A stretch of 26,363 bases of DNA from an uncultured Lachnobacterium sp. (GCA_900543445.1 UQRC01000036.1:1-26363); one strand, 5' to 3'. Positions 18,939 through 25,541 are shown, counted from the first letter of the stretch. The notes: generated from the letters alone by a model not told the origin. Program-made: numbers and translations.

Positions 18939-19085
18939 ATGAACTCAAAAAACAAGGCGGCAGCGCAGGGCGCTTTACTATTGGCCGCGATACTGATGAT
19001 CGGCTACGGAGCTGTGCGGGGAGAGGCAGCGGCAGTCCTCTCCAAAGCAATAAAATTATGTCTGGAGTGTGTCGGAATTGGATAA
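18939..19085 (+). CDS. CD1871A-family CXXC microprotein
   Basis: A 48-residue protein with one membrane helix (about residues 11-26), the 'GYGAVRGEAAAVL' turn and a C-terminal 'CLECVGIG' with Cys41 and Cys44. This matches the CD1871A-type CXXC family of Clostridia, which commonly ends in CLECIGIG. The CXXC pair lies near the end and may relay thiol electrons or bind metal; its role is unproved. The start follows AAAAGGG. Its stop codon overlaps the start region of the polyferredoxin gene, so the two are translationally coupled. It heads an operon with the polyferredoxin protein and a TlpA lipoprotein. Confidence 0.82.
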   Translation: MNSKNKAAAQGALLLAAILMIGYGAVRGEAAAVLSKAIKLCLECVGIG

Positions 19086-19977
19086 GAAAAAACATAAAAT
19101 ATCAGCTGTTCTAGCTCGCTGGAGAGGCTTCATTCAGGCGGTCGCAACCCTCGCCACAAATATACATCTGCCGAACTTCTTGAAAGGAGAGATTTACAGA
19201 GGGGATGCAAAGACGGTCTGTGTGCCGGGACTGAACTGTTATTCCTGTCCGGCTGCATCTGGGGCGTGCCCGATCGGTGCCTTGCAGGCGGTCATCGGCT
19301 CATCCAAGTTTAAATTTTCGTATTACATTACAGGATTTTTAATTTTGCTAGGTGTACTGCTCGGACGATTTATCTGCGGATTTCTGTGTCCGTTCGGTTG
19401 GTTCCAGGAGCTGCTGCACAAGATTCCATTTAAGAAATTCTCAACGAAAAAGCTTAAGCCGCTTCGCTATATAAAATATGGTGTGTTGTTGATTTTTGTT
19501 ATTTTACTACCCCTTCTGGTGACAAATTCACTGGGAATGGGAAATCCGTTTTTCTGTAAATATCTTTGCCCGCAGGGAGTGCTGGAAGGAGCGATTCCGC
19601 TTTCAATTGCCAATGCAAGTATCAGAGCGGCTCTTGGCAAACTGTTTACATGGAAATTCGGTATACTTATTACTTTTGTAATCCTAAGCCTTATGTTTTA
19701 CCGCCCATTCTGTAAATGGATATGTCCGCTTGGTGCAATCTATGCGCTTTGCAATAAGGTATCTTTTCTGCAGATGAAGGTGGATGAGGATAAATGTGTA
19801 TCCTGCGGCAAATGTGAGAGAGCCTGCAAGATGGACGTGGATGTCACAAAGCATCCGAACCATACGGAATGTATCCGCTGTGGCATGTGTATAAAGGAAT
19901 GTCCGACGGAAGCAATTCACTATCAATATGGATTTGGAACAGGTAAAACAAATTTGAAAGAAAATAAAGGAGAATAA
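19069..19977 (+). CDS. 4Fe-4S polyferredoxin membrane protein (NapH/YccM-like)
   Basis: About 300 residues with five or so membrane helices. It has NapH/NosR-type loops (an N-terminal CxxCP, 'CGFLCPFGWFQELL', 'KYLCPQGVLEG' and 'CKWICPLGAIYALC') and a C-terminal ferredoxin domain with 'CVSCGKCERACK' and 'CIRCGMCIKECP', enough for two 4Fe-4S clusters. Such proteins pass electrons between the membrane and outside partners. The start is GTG at 19069, or more likely TTG at 19078, which sits 10 nt after GGAG at 19064-19067; both overlap the preceding microprotein gene. It lies next to an extracellular TlpA, so it may supply reducing power to that thioredoxin-like lipoprotein in place of CcdA. This is inferred from the gene order. 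Confidence 0.87.
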   Translation: MSELDKKKHKISAVLARWRGFIQAVATLATNIHLPNFLKGEIYRGDAKTVCVPGLNCYSCPAASGACPIGALQAVIGSSKFKFSYYITGFLILLGVLLGRFICGFLCPFGWFQELLHKIPFKKFSTKKLKPLRYIKYGVLLIFVILLPLLVTNSLGMGNPFFCKYLCPQGVLEGAIPLSIANASIRAALGKLFTWKFGILITFVILSLMFYRPFCKWICPLGAIYALCNKVSFLQMKVDEDKCVSCGKCERACKMDVDVTKHPNHTECIRCGMCIKECPTEAIHYQYGFGTGKTNLKENKGE

Positions 19978-19978
19978 A

Positions 19979-20869
19979 ATGAAGAAATTAACAGTGATGC
20001 TGCTTATTGCAGCGATGGTACTCGGAGTAAGTGCGTGCGGAAATTCCGCAAACAAGGAAAATACAGCTACAGAGTCGCAGATGTCAACACAGGAAACTGA
20101 AGATCTGGATGCAAAGATTAATGAATTGACACAGAAAGAGAACAGTATCCTTGAAAACCATAAGGCTTTATGGGAGAAGGTATTTAACAGCATTGACAAA
20201 TCAACTGTCGAGGATGCGACAACTACCAATTACGGAGATTTTCTGGCAAACGCTTTAGACAAAATTAAGGATCAGTTTACAGATGATGAACTTAAGTCTT
20301 TGAAGGAAGATGTTGAAGAGATCAAAAAGCTTGAGGATGAACTTCAGCCACTTCTCGAGAAGCAGAGTGCGAATGCATCAAATGAGGATTCCGGCAAAGA
20401 GGGAGCAAGCGTATTTCCGGAGTTTCAGGCAAAGGATCTGGATGGAAATGACGTGGACAGCAGCATCATTTCAAAGAATGCGGTCACGGTTTTGAATTTC
20501 TGGTTTAATGGATGTTCTCCATGTGTACAGGAGCTTCCGGAACTGAATAAATTAAATGAGGAGCTGAAGGAAAAAGGCGGACAACTTATTGGTATCAATA
20601 TAGATTCCCTTGATGGAAATGAGGATGGAATTGCTGAAGCTAAGAGTATTTTAGAGAAGCAGGGTGCAAAATATACGAATCTTTCCCTTGATTCCAACAG
20701 TGAAGCCGGAAAATATGCAACAAGCATTATGGCCTTCCCGACTACAATCGTGCTTGACCGTAACGGAAATATTATTGGAGATCCGATTATGGGCGGTATT
20801 GATAACGATGATGCATATAAGCAGCTGATGAAAACGATCGATCAGATACTGGCGGCTGATAAGAACTAA
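19979..20869 (+). CDS. TlpA-family thiol:disulfide oxidoreductase lipoprotein
   Basis: A 296-residue lipoprotein. The signal peptide ends in the lipobox LGVSAC, with Cys20 as lipidation site. A charged, probably coiled-coil spacer (about 30-135) follows, then a TlpA/thioredoxin domain with 'LNFWFNGCSPCVQELPEL'; the redox pair is Cys179 and Cys182. The cis-proline strand 'MAFPTTIVLDRNGNI' is intact. The long N-terminal spacer is unusual for TlpA and may hold it away from the membrane. It likely reduces disulfides or methionine sulfoxide reductase partners outside the membrane. It follows the polyferredoxin gene by one base with AAAGGAG upstream. The operon ends in the terminator at 20893. Confidence 0.88.
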   Translation: MKKLTVMLLIAAMVLGVSACGNSANKENTATESQMSTQETEDLDAKINELTQKENSILENHKALWEKVFNSIDKSTVEDATTTNYGDFLANALDKIKDQFTDDELKSLKEDVEEIKKLEDELQPLLEKQSANASNEDSGKEGASVFPEFQAKDLDGNDVDSSIISKNAVTVLNFWFNGCSPCVQELPELNKLNEELKEKGGQLIGINIDSLDGNEDGIAEAKSILEKQGAKYTNLSLDSNSEAGKYATSIMAFPTTIVLDRNGNIIGDPIMGGIDNDDAYKQLMKTIDQILAADKN

Positions 20870-20880
20870 ATAATACCGTT

Positions 20881-20909
20881 GCATAACCTAAAATGCCTCT
20901 GCATAAACT
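20881..20909 (+). promoter_or_regulatory. Putative sigma-E promoter of spoIIID
   Basis: GCATAAC (20881-20887), 14 bp, then CATAAACT (20902-20909). Against the Bacillus sigma-E consensus (KMATATT, then CATACAMT), the -35 matches 5 of 7 and the -10 matches 7 of 8 with correct spacing. spoIIID is a known sigma-E gene in Bacillus. The -10 overlaps the left arm of the terminator hairpin. Confidence 0.55.
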
Positions 20910-20941
20910 GTACAAACACAGTAATGCAGAGGTATTTTTTT
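20893..20941 (+). terminator. Terminator of the redox operon, carrying the spoIIID ribosome binding site
   Basis: A 12-bp stem (20893-20904 with 20924-20935, one G-T pair) extended by ACTGT (20907-20911) with ACAGT (20918-20922) ends in a seven-T run at 20935-20941. The right arm includes AGAGG (20928-20932), the only SD for spoIIID, and the T-run forms the spacer to its TTG start. Confidence 0.9.
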
Positions 20942-21206
20942 GAAAACATATATCGAGGAGCGGGCTATCGAGATCGCTAATTATATGATTGAAAACAACG
21001 CTACGGTGCGACAGGCAGCAAAGAATTTTGGAATCAGTAAAAGTACGGTACATAAGGATGTCACGGAGCGTTTAGAGCAGGTGAATCCATCTCTTGCGGC
21101 GGAGGCACGTAAAGTAATTGATGTCAACAAATCGGAACGTCATATCCGCGGCGGAATGGCAACGAAGGAGAAATATGCGCATCAACACGAGCAGGGGGCG
21201 GTGTAG
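20940..21206 (+). CDS. spoIIID: Sporulation transcriptional regulator SpoIIID
   Basis: The 88-residue protein aligns end to end with SpoIIID: 'YIEERAIEIANYMIEN', then the helix-turn-helix 'TVRQAAKNFGISKSTVHKDV', and 'KSERHIRGGMATKEKY'. It is a small DNA-binding protein of the mother cell that switches genes on and off after engulfment and acts with sigma-E and sigma-K. The start is TTG at 20940; the alignment of MKTYIEER with the known N-terminus and the SD AGAGG 7 nt upstream support it. The start codon overlaps the T-run of the redox operon terminator. A sigma-E-like promoter is placed so that its transcript begins after the hairpin's left arm. Presence of this gene implies a spore-forming lineage. 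Confidence 0.95.
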   Translation: MKTYIEERAIEIANYMIENNATVRQAAKNFGISKSTVHKDVTERLEQVNPSLAAEARKVIDVNKSERHIRGGMATKEKYAHQHEQGAV

Positions 21207-21318
21207 CGGGCTATGCCTTTTGTCATGTGAGTTCGTGTCTAAGAAGGTGACGCAACAATGGAATGGCATCATAAAGCACCGTATCGAAAGAAAAACAAGG
21301 CGAAAATGCCGGAAAAGC

Positions 21319-21346
21319 TTGCATTATCGGATGGAGAGGTTATAAT
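21319..21346 (+). promoter_or_regulatory. Promoter of the thiamine operon
   Basis: TTGCAT (21319-21324), a 16-bp spacer and TATAAT (21341-21346). Transcription would start near 21353, just ahead of the TPP riboswitch. A small stem, GTGGTT (21352-21357) with AACCAC (21364-21369), opens the leader. Confidence 0.75.
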
Positions 21347-21376
21347 ACTAGGTGGTTCTAAGAAACCACGAATTGA

Positions 21377-21460
21377 ATGGGGTGCTCGCGCAGGCGGGCT
21401 GAGAGTAAGCAGAGGCTTTAACCCACAACCTGATTTGGATAATGCCAACGTAGGGAAATA
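21377..21460 (+). promoter_or_regulatory. TPP riboswitch (THI element)
   Basis: The conserved parts appear in order: GGGGTGC, GGCTGAGAG, ACCC, ACCTGATTTGGATAATGCCA and CGTAGGGAA. These are the pyrimidine- and pyrophosphate-binding helices of the TPP aptamer. Bound thiamine pyrophosphate should favour the terminator at 21477 and switch off thiE-thiD-cytX-thiW. Confidence 0.96.
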
Positions 21461-21476
21461 ACGCATAGTAGAAGGT

Positions 21477-21507
21477 GCAGGATTCCGGTTGGAGTCCTGC
21501 GTTTTTT
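21477..21507 (+). terminator. Riboswitch expression-platform terminator
   Basis: GCAGGATTCC (21477-21486) pairs with GGAGTCCTGC (21491-21500) over a GGTT loop, followed by a six-T run. It lies 16 nt after the aptamer and before the thiE ribosome binding site, so control is by transcription termination. Confidence 0.9.
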
Positions 21508-21572
21508 GTTGTATAGGAAATTTCTTTGGAATTCCCGGTATAACAAAAGCAAGCATGACGAGGAGCAATTTT

Positions 21573-22211
21573 ATGAAGAACTTTAACAAAGAATGGCTTC
21601 GGTTATATGCGGTAACAGACCGTGCATGGCTCGGAGACGAAACATTATACGAACAGGTCGAAAAAGCGTTGCGGGGCGGAGCAACGATGGTTCAGATCCG
21701 TGAGAAGGAACTGGACGAGGCGCATTTTGAGGAGGAAGCGAAGCTGATTCAAAAGCTTTGCAGGACGTATCAGGTTCCGCTCATCATTAACGATAACGTT
21801 GCACTTGCAAAACGCATCGATGCAGACGGCGTCCACATCGGACAGTCGGATATGGAGATGAAGAATGCGAGGGCGATTCTTGGAGAGGACAAGATCATTG
21901 GTGTGACTGCCAAGACAATCGAGCAGGCGCAGGCTGCGGAAGCGGCAGGTGCGGATTATCTCGGAAGCGGAGCTGTATTTGGCAGCAGTACCAAGACGGA
22001 CGCAAAGCCGATGGATCACGCTGTGCTTGCGGAAATCTGTGCAAGCGTTTCCATTCCGGTTGTGGCAATCGGCGGAATTACGGCGGACAATGTCACGCAG
22101 CTGAAGGGACGCGGGATGGCAGGTGTTGCCGTGGTCAGTGGCATTTTTGCATGTCCTGACATTGAGGCGGGAACGAAGCATCTTCGTGCACTCGTGGACG
22201 AGATCCTCTAA
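21573..22211 (+). CDS. thiE: Thiamine phosphate synthase
   Basis: A 212-residue TIM-barrel enzyme that joins HMP pyrophosphate and hydroxyethylthiazole phosphate into thiamine phosphate. Signature parts are 'YAVTD' at the first strand, 'MVQIREKE', 'LIINDNVALA', 'GVHIGQSDM', 'GSGAVFGSSTKTDA' (phosphate loop) and 'VVAIGGIT'. The start at 21573 is chosen over 21489 because GAGGAG precedes it and the longer frame begins inside the terminator. It is the first gene behind the TPP riboswitch. No thiazole kinase gene (thiM) is in the operon within the window, so thiazole phosphate must come from elsewhere. Confidence 0.95.
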   Translation: MKNFNKEWLRLYAVTDRAWLGDETLYEQVEKALRGGATMVQIREKELDEAHFEEEAKLIQKLCRTYQVPLIINDNVALAKRIDADGVHIGQSDMEMKNARAILGEDKIIGVTAKTIEQAQAAEAAGADYLGSGAVFGSSTKTDAKPMDHAVLAEICASVSIPVVAIGGITADNVTQLKGRGMAGVAVVSGIFACPDIEAGTKHLRALVDEIL

Positions 22212-22282
22212 GAAACAAACAATTTAAAAAGCGGCAGACTGGGGGCACCACTTTCTGTCGCTTAAGTGAAATGATTCATGAG

Positions 22283-22381
22283 CCCCCGCAGAATTCGCAT
22301 TTCCGAACACTTCGTGTTCTTTCCCGCCTTTTCAAGGCTAAAAATGCTCATTGTGGGGAGGTGACTCTATTCGAGTCACCT
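22283..22381 (+). repeat. Multi-hairpin element, copy A (thiE-thiD gap)
   Basis: Outer pairing of CCCC (22283-22287) with GGGG (22355-22358), inner stem GCATTT (22297-22302) with AAATGC (22342-22347), and inside it two hairpins with TTC loops: GAACAC/GTGTTC (22305-22319) and GCCTT/AAGGC (22326-22338), joined by TTTCCC. A third hairpin follows, AGGTGACTC-TATTC-GAGTCACCT (22359-22381). The reverse complement of 23353-23447 has the same plan. A separate stem lies upstream (22229-22238 with 22254-22263). The rest of the 22212-22470 gap shows no gene. Confidence 0.75.
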
Positions 22382-22470
22382 GAGTCAAGAAAATGAACTT
22401 TCTCAACTGGCTCCTGAATAGTAACGCTTGTAAACAAAAATAATGCTAAATGTTAAAAAGGAGAACGATT

Positions 22471-23265
22471 ATGAACACAGCATTAACAATCGCCGGAAGT
22501 GATTCCAGCGGAGGCGCCGGCATCCAGGCAGATATCAAGACAATGATGGCACATGGCGTATACGCGATGAGTGCGATCACGGCTTTGACTGCCCAGAATA
22601 CAACCGGCGTAACAGATATCATGGAGGTAACTCCGAAGTTTTTGGCAGAGCAGCTGGATTGTATTTTTACCGATATCTATCCGGATGCAGTCAAGACAGG
22701 AATGGTCGCATCCAGCGAACTCATCGAGACGATCGCGGACAAGCTGACCGAGTATCACGTCAAGAATATCGTGGTCGATCCTGTTATGGTGGCAACGAGC
22801 GGAGCGCGTCTCATCAGCGAGGAAGCCATCGGCACATTGAAAAGTAAACTATTACCGCTTGCAACTGTGATCACACCGAATATTCCGGAAGCCGAAGTAC
22901 TCTCCGGTATGGAGATCAAGTCCGAAGCGGATATGGAGAAAGCCGCAGAATCCATCTGCAACTCCTTAGGATGCGCGGTCCTGTTAAAAGGCGGTCATCA
23001 GTTAAACGATGCCAATGATCTTCTCTATCAGAAGGGACAGGAGCCGGTCTGGTTCAGGGGCAGACGCATCGACAACCCGAACACACATGGAACCGGATGT
23101 ACGTTATCTTCCGCAATTGCGTCGAACCTTGCGAAGGGGCACGACCTTACCACATCGGTAGAAAATGCGAAGAATTACATCTCGGGAGCGCTTGCTGCCA
23201 TGCTTGACCTTGGAAAAGGAAGTGGCCCGATGAACCATGCTTTTGCAATAGAAGGTGAATATTAA
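22471..23265 (+). CDS. thiD: HMP / HMP-phosphate kinase
   Basis: The 264-residue enzyme has a ribokinase fold and phosphorylates hydroxymethylpyrimidine twice to HMP pyrophosphate for ThiE. Marks are 'TIAGSDSSGGAGIQADIKT' at the N-terminus, 'VKTGMV', 'VVDPVMVATSG', 'TPNIPEAEVLSG', 'LLKGGH' and the catalytic 'THGTGCTLSSAIA' near the C-terminus. The start at 22471 follows AAAAAGGAG and replaces an upstream ATG at 22450. It is second in the TPP-controlled operon. The gaps on both sides carry the covarying multi-hairpin elements in opposite orientations, which is unusual spacing for an operon gene. Confidence 0.95.
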   Translation: MNTALTIAGSDSSGGAGIQADIKTMMAHGVYAMSAITALTAQNTTGVTDIMEVTPKFLAEQLDCIFTDIYPDAVKTGMVASSELIETIADKLTEYHVKNIVVDPVMVATSGARLISEEAIGTLKSKLLPLATVITPNIPEAEVLSGMEIKSEADMEKAAESICNSLGCAVLLKGGHQLNDANDLLYQKGQEPVWFRGRRIDNPNTHGTGCTLSSAIASNLAKGHDLTTSVENAKNYISGALAAMLDLGKGSGPMNHAFAIEGEY

Positions 23266-23293
23266 TAACAAGGAGAATATTCGAACTCCTTAG

Positions 23294-23345
23294 AATAAGT
23301 CAAGGAGGTTCGCATGCTTGCATGGACGAAGCGGATTGACTTATT
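23294..23345 (+). repeat. Long stem-loop in the thiD-cytX gap
   Basis: AATAAGTCA (23294-23302) pairs perfectly with TGACTTATT (23337-23345). The 34-nt interior contains a second hairpin, CATGC-TT-GCATG (23313-23324). No U-tract follows, so it is not a plain terminator. It lies next to copy B of the multi-hairpin element and may be part of it. Confidence 0.6.
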
Positions 23346-23352
23346 TGTCAAA

Positions 23353-23447
23353 GGCGCTCGAATAGAGCGCCACACCCAAAATGAGCAAAATTAGTTACGA
23401 AGTAACGGGAAAGCATGTGAAACATGCGGTTTTGCGAATTGTGGGTG
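23353..23447 (-). repeat. Multi-hairpin element, copy B (thiD-cytX gap, inverted)
   Basis: Read on the plus strand: hairpin GGCGCTC-GAATA-GAGCGCC (23353-23371), outer stem CACCC/GGGTG (23373 and 23447 ends), inner stem GCAAAA (23385-23390) with TTTTGC (23430-23435), hairpins GTTAC-GAA-GTAAC (23394-23406) and GCATGT-GAA-ACATGC (23413-23427). On the minus strand the loops TTC, TTC and TATTC and the linkers AATTCGCA, CTTTCCCG and TGCTCATT equal those of copy A, while the stems differ by paired changes. It ends 32 bp before the cytX start. Confidence 0.75.
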
Positions 23448-23479
23448 AAGGAGTTCTTTTATTTATAAGGAGAACACAC

Positions 23480-24667
23480 ATGGAGAAAAAAGGAACATCC
23501 GTATTCAGTAACGGACTTATTTGGTTTGGTGCAGGTGTATCGATTGCAGAAATTCTGACCGGTACTTATTTCGCACCACTTGGATTTGGTAAAGCAATGG
23601 CTGCCATCTTACTCGGACATCTGATCGGTGGTCTGATGATGTTTGCAGCAGGAATGATCGGCGCACGCGAGAAGCGCAGTGCCATGGAAACGGTAAAAAT
23701 GAGTTTCGGTAACAAGGGAAGTCTGCTTTTTGCAATCTTAAATGTATTGCAGCTTGTCGGATGGACCGCGATCATGATCTATGATGGAGCACTCGCTGCC
23801 AATGGTATTTTTTCAACCGGAGAATGGGTTTGGGCGATCGTGATCGGCGTACTGATCATCGTTTGGATTCTGGTCGGACTGACGAATCTTGGAAAGTTAA
23901 ACACGATCGCGATGGCAGCGCTTTTTATCCTGACACTGGTATTGTTCAAGGTTATCTTCCTTGGCGGCAACGGCGCGCAGGCAATCGTGGACGACAGTTT
24001 AAGCTTCGGCGCAGCAGTGGAGCTTGCAGTCGCAATGCCTCTGTCCTGGCTGCCACTGATCAGTGATTACACAAGAGAAGCCGAAAAGCCGCTTGCAGCA
24101 ACATCGGTCAGCGTTATTGTGTACAGCATTGTCAGCATTTTCATGTACATGATCGGAATGGGCGCAGCCATCTACACCGGCGAGTCAGACATCGCCCAGA
24201 TCATGCTGAAGGCCGGATTCGGAATCGTTGGTCTGCTGATCATCGTGTTTTCAACGGTTACAACCACATTCCTCGATGCGTATTCTGCAGGTGTATCCTG
24301 CGTATCGATCTCTGAGAAGATTCCGGAGAAGTGGGCAGCAATCATCGTGACCATCATCGGAACGATCGCAGCGATTGTGTATCCGATGGACAATATCACC
24401 AACTTCCTGTACCTGATCGGTTCGGTTTTCGCACCGATGATCGCTGTACAGATCGCCGATTATTTCATCCTGAAAAAGGCCGACTCGTTCAAGATTTCGT
24501 TTAATATCATGAATCTGATCATTTGGCTGATCGGCTTCATTCTCTATCGTATTCTGATGCAGGTAGACACACCGGTTGGAAATACGCTGCCGGATATGGT
24601 GATCACGATCATCATCTGCCTGATCGTGAATGCAGTAAGTAAAGCGGTAAGCAAGCAGAAGCAGTAA
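23480..24667 (+). CDS. cytX: HMP transporter CytX (NCS1 family)
   Basis: The 395-residue integral membrane protein has about 10-12 helices and the NCS1-type opening 'IWFGAGVSIAEILTGTYFAPLG', followed by 'ILLGHLIGGLMMFAAGMIGA', as in cytosine/HMP permeases. It should import hydroxymethylpyrimidine for ThiD. The start at 23480 follows AAGGAG; the upstream in-frame ATG at 23381 would translate the multi-hairpin element and is rejected. Third place in the TPP-controlled operon, after thiD, is the usual setting for CytX and supports HMP over cytosine. Confidence 0.9.
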   Translation: MEKKGTSVFSNGLIWFGAGVSIAEILTGTYFAPLGFGKAMAAILLGHLIGGLMMFAAGMIGAREKRSAMETVKMSFGNKGSLLFAILNVLQLVGWTAIMIYDGALAANGIFSTGEWVWAIVIGVLIIVWILVGLTNLGKLNTIAMAALFILTLVLFKVIFLGGNGAQAIVDDSLSFGAAVELAVAMPLSWLPLISDYTREAEKPLAATSVSVIVYSIVSIFMYMIGMGAAIYTGESDIAQIMLKAGFGIVGLLIIVFSTVTTTFLDAYSAGVSCVSISEKIPEKWAAIIVTIIGTIAAIVYPMDNITNFLYLIGSVFAPMIAVQIADYFILKKADSFKISFNIMNLIIWLIGFILYRILMQVDTPVGNTLPDMVITIIICLIVNAVSKAVSKQKQ

Positions 24668-24725
24668 ATGATTCCCTCTTTTTGGATGGAAAATTTGCTG
24701 AGATTTCTGTGTAGAGTTGACATGC

Positions 24726-24777
24726 ACACCGACCAAAATGGGGTAACGATGATTAATTGTTGTCCAGTGGTCAGTGT
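24726..24777 (+). repeat. Long imperfect stem-loop ahead of thiW
   Basis: ACACCGACCA (24726-24735) pairs with TGGTCAGTGT (24768-24777) with one mismatch, and inside it TGGG-TAAC (24739-24747, one bulged G) pairs with GTTGTCCA (24759-24766). The structure ends about 10 nt before the thiW ribosome binding site. It has no TPP aptamer features. Confidence 0.5.
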
Positions 24778-24803
24778 TCCAACAGAAAGAGAGGACATTA
24801 CTT

Positions 24804-25313
24804 ATGAAAAAATTCAATATTAAAAAACTGACACTGACAGCGCTTTTTGCAGCAGTAGCTGTCGTAGGAAGCCTGTTTTCCTTCCCGGTATTCGGTGCAA
24901 AATGCGCGCCGGTGCAGCACCTTGTAAACATTCTCTGCGCGGTATTGGTTGGACCATGGTGGGGACTTGCAGCAGCATTTATCGCAGCCTTGATCCGTAA
25001 CCTTCTTGCGCTTGGATCGCCGCTCGCTTTCCCGGGAAGTATGTGTGGCGCTTTGCTCGCAGGACTTCTGTACCAGTATGGCAAGAAGCTTCCGTGGGCA
25101 TACTTTGGTGAAGTGTTTGGAACCGGAATCATCGGAGGACTGCTTTCTTATCCAGTCGCTCTTCTTGTGATGGGAAATACGGCGGCAGCATTGTTTACAT
25201 TTGTTGTTCCGTTTTTGATCAGCACCTGCGGAGGAACGATTATTGCAATCATTGTGACGGTTCCACTCAAGAAGTCAGGAATGCTCGCAAAGATGCGGGA
25301 AGCTTTGAATTAA
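24804..25313 (+). CDS. thiW: ThiW, ECF S component for a thiazole precursor
   Basis: A 169-residue membrane protein with about five to six helices. The family block is clear: 'FPVFGAKCAPVQHLVNILCAVLVGPWWGL', 'ALIRNLLALGSPLAFPGSMCGALLAGLLY'. ThiW proteins are predicted substrate-binding subunits of an ECF transporter for the thiazole moiety of thiamine and are regulated by TPP riboswitches in many Firmicutes. The shared ECF ATPase and T subunits are not in this window. The start at 24804 follows AGAGAGGA and is preferred over 24774. It is the last gene of the operon. No clear terminator follows within 150 bp. Confidence 0.9.
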   Translation: MKKFNIKKLTLTALFAAVAVVGSLFSFPVFGAKCAPVQHLVNILCAVLVGPWWGLAAAFIAALIRNLLALGSPLAFPGSMCGALLAGLLYQYGKKLPWAYFGEVFGTGIIGGLLSYPVALLVMGNTAAALFTFVVPFLISTCGGTIIAIIVTVPLKKSGMLAKMREALN

Positions 25314-25475
25314 TATTAGTAAGTATGCAGAATGATCATCTTTACATGCGCATTAAGAAGACAATATAAGCTTTGGAGCATGGAAAGGCGATAAATTGGA
25401 ACATATATCGTATAAATTGTACCAATTATATGTGAAATTCGTGAAAATTAAACTATTATATATGTAGTACTAATA
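25314..25475. other. AT-rich intergenic region
   Basis: The space after thiW is AT-rich and has no supported coding frame, hairpin terminator or known RNA. It leads into the promoter and terminator at 25476-25541. Confidence 0.5.
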
Positions 25476-25484
25476 TGGTATAGT
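25476..25484 (+). promoter_or_regulatory. Extended -10 promoter
   Basis: TGG-TATAGT is an extended -10 element. The position 17 bp upstream holds only a weak TTATAT -35. A transcript would start near 25491 and reach the terminator after about 45 nt. Confidence 0.45.
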
Positions 25485-25499
25485 ATTCACACGACGTGC

Positions 25500-25541
25500 A
25501 GCCGAACAGCGATCGCAAGATAGTTGTTCGGTTGTTTTTTT
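25500..25541 (+). terminator. Rho-independent terminator abutting the IS end
   Basis: AGCCGAACA (25500-25508) pairs with TGTTCGGTT (25525-25533, one G-T), followed by G and seven T residues at 25535-25541. The terminal sequence of the ISL3 element starts on the next base. Confidence 0.85.

Noticed and set aside
21258..21461. 67-codon plus-strand frame between spoIIID and thiE
   Set aside because: Most of it runs through the thiamine promoter and the TPP riboswitch, and no protein family is recognised.
21489..21572. 28-codon extension of ThiE
   Set aside because: It starts inside the riboswitch terminator; the ATG at 21573 has a good GAGGAG site and fits the family N-terminus.
23381..23479. 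33-codon extension of CytX
   Set aside because: It translates the multi-hairpin element; the ATG at 23480 has AAGGAG directly upstream and fits the family start.
24717..24745. Promoter starting at TTGACA before thiW
   Set aside because: The -35 is perfect, but there is no -10-like hexamer at 16-18 bp; the site is better explained as the foot of the leader stem-loop.
24251..25132. 293-codon minus-strand frame opposite cytX and thiW
   Set aside because: It is a shadow of two well-supported genes, with composition unlike a real protein (rich in His, Arg and Asn) and no ribosome binding site.
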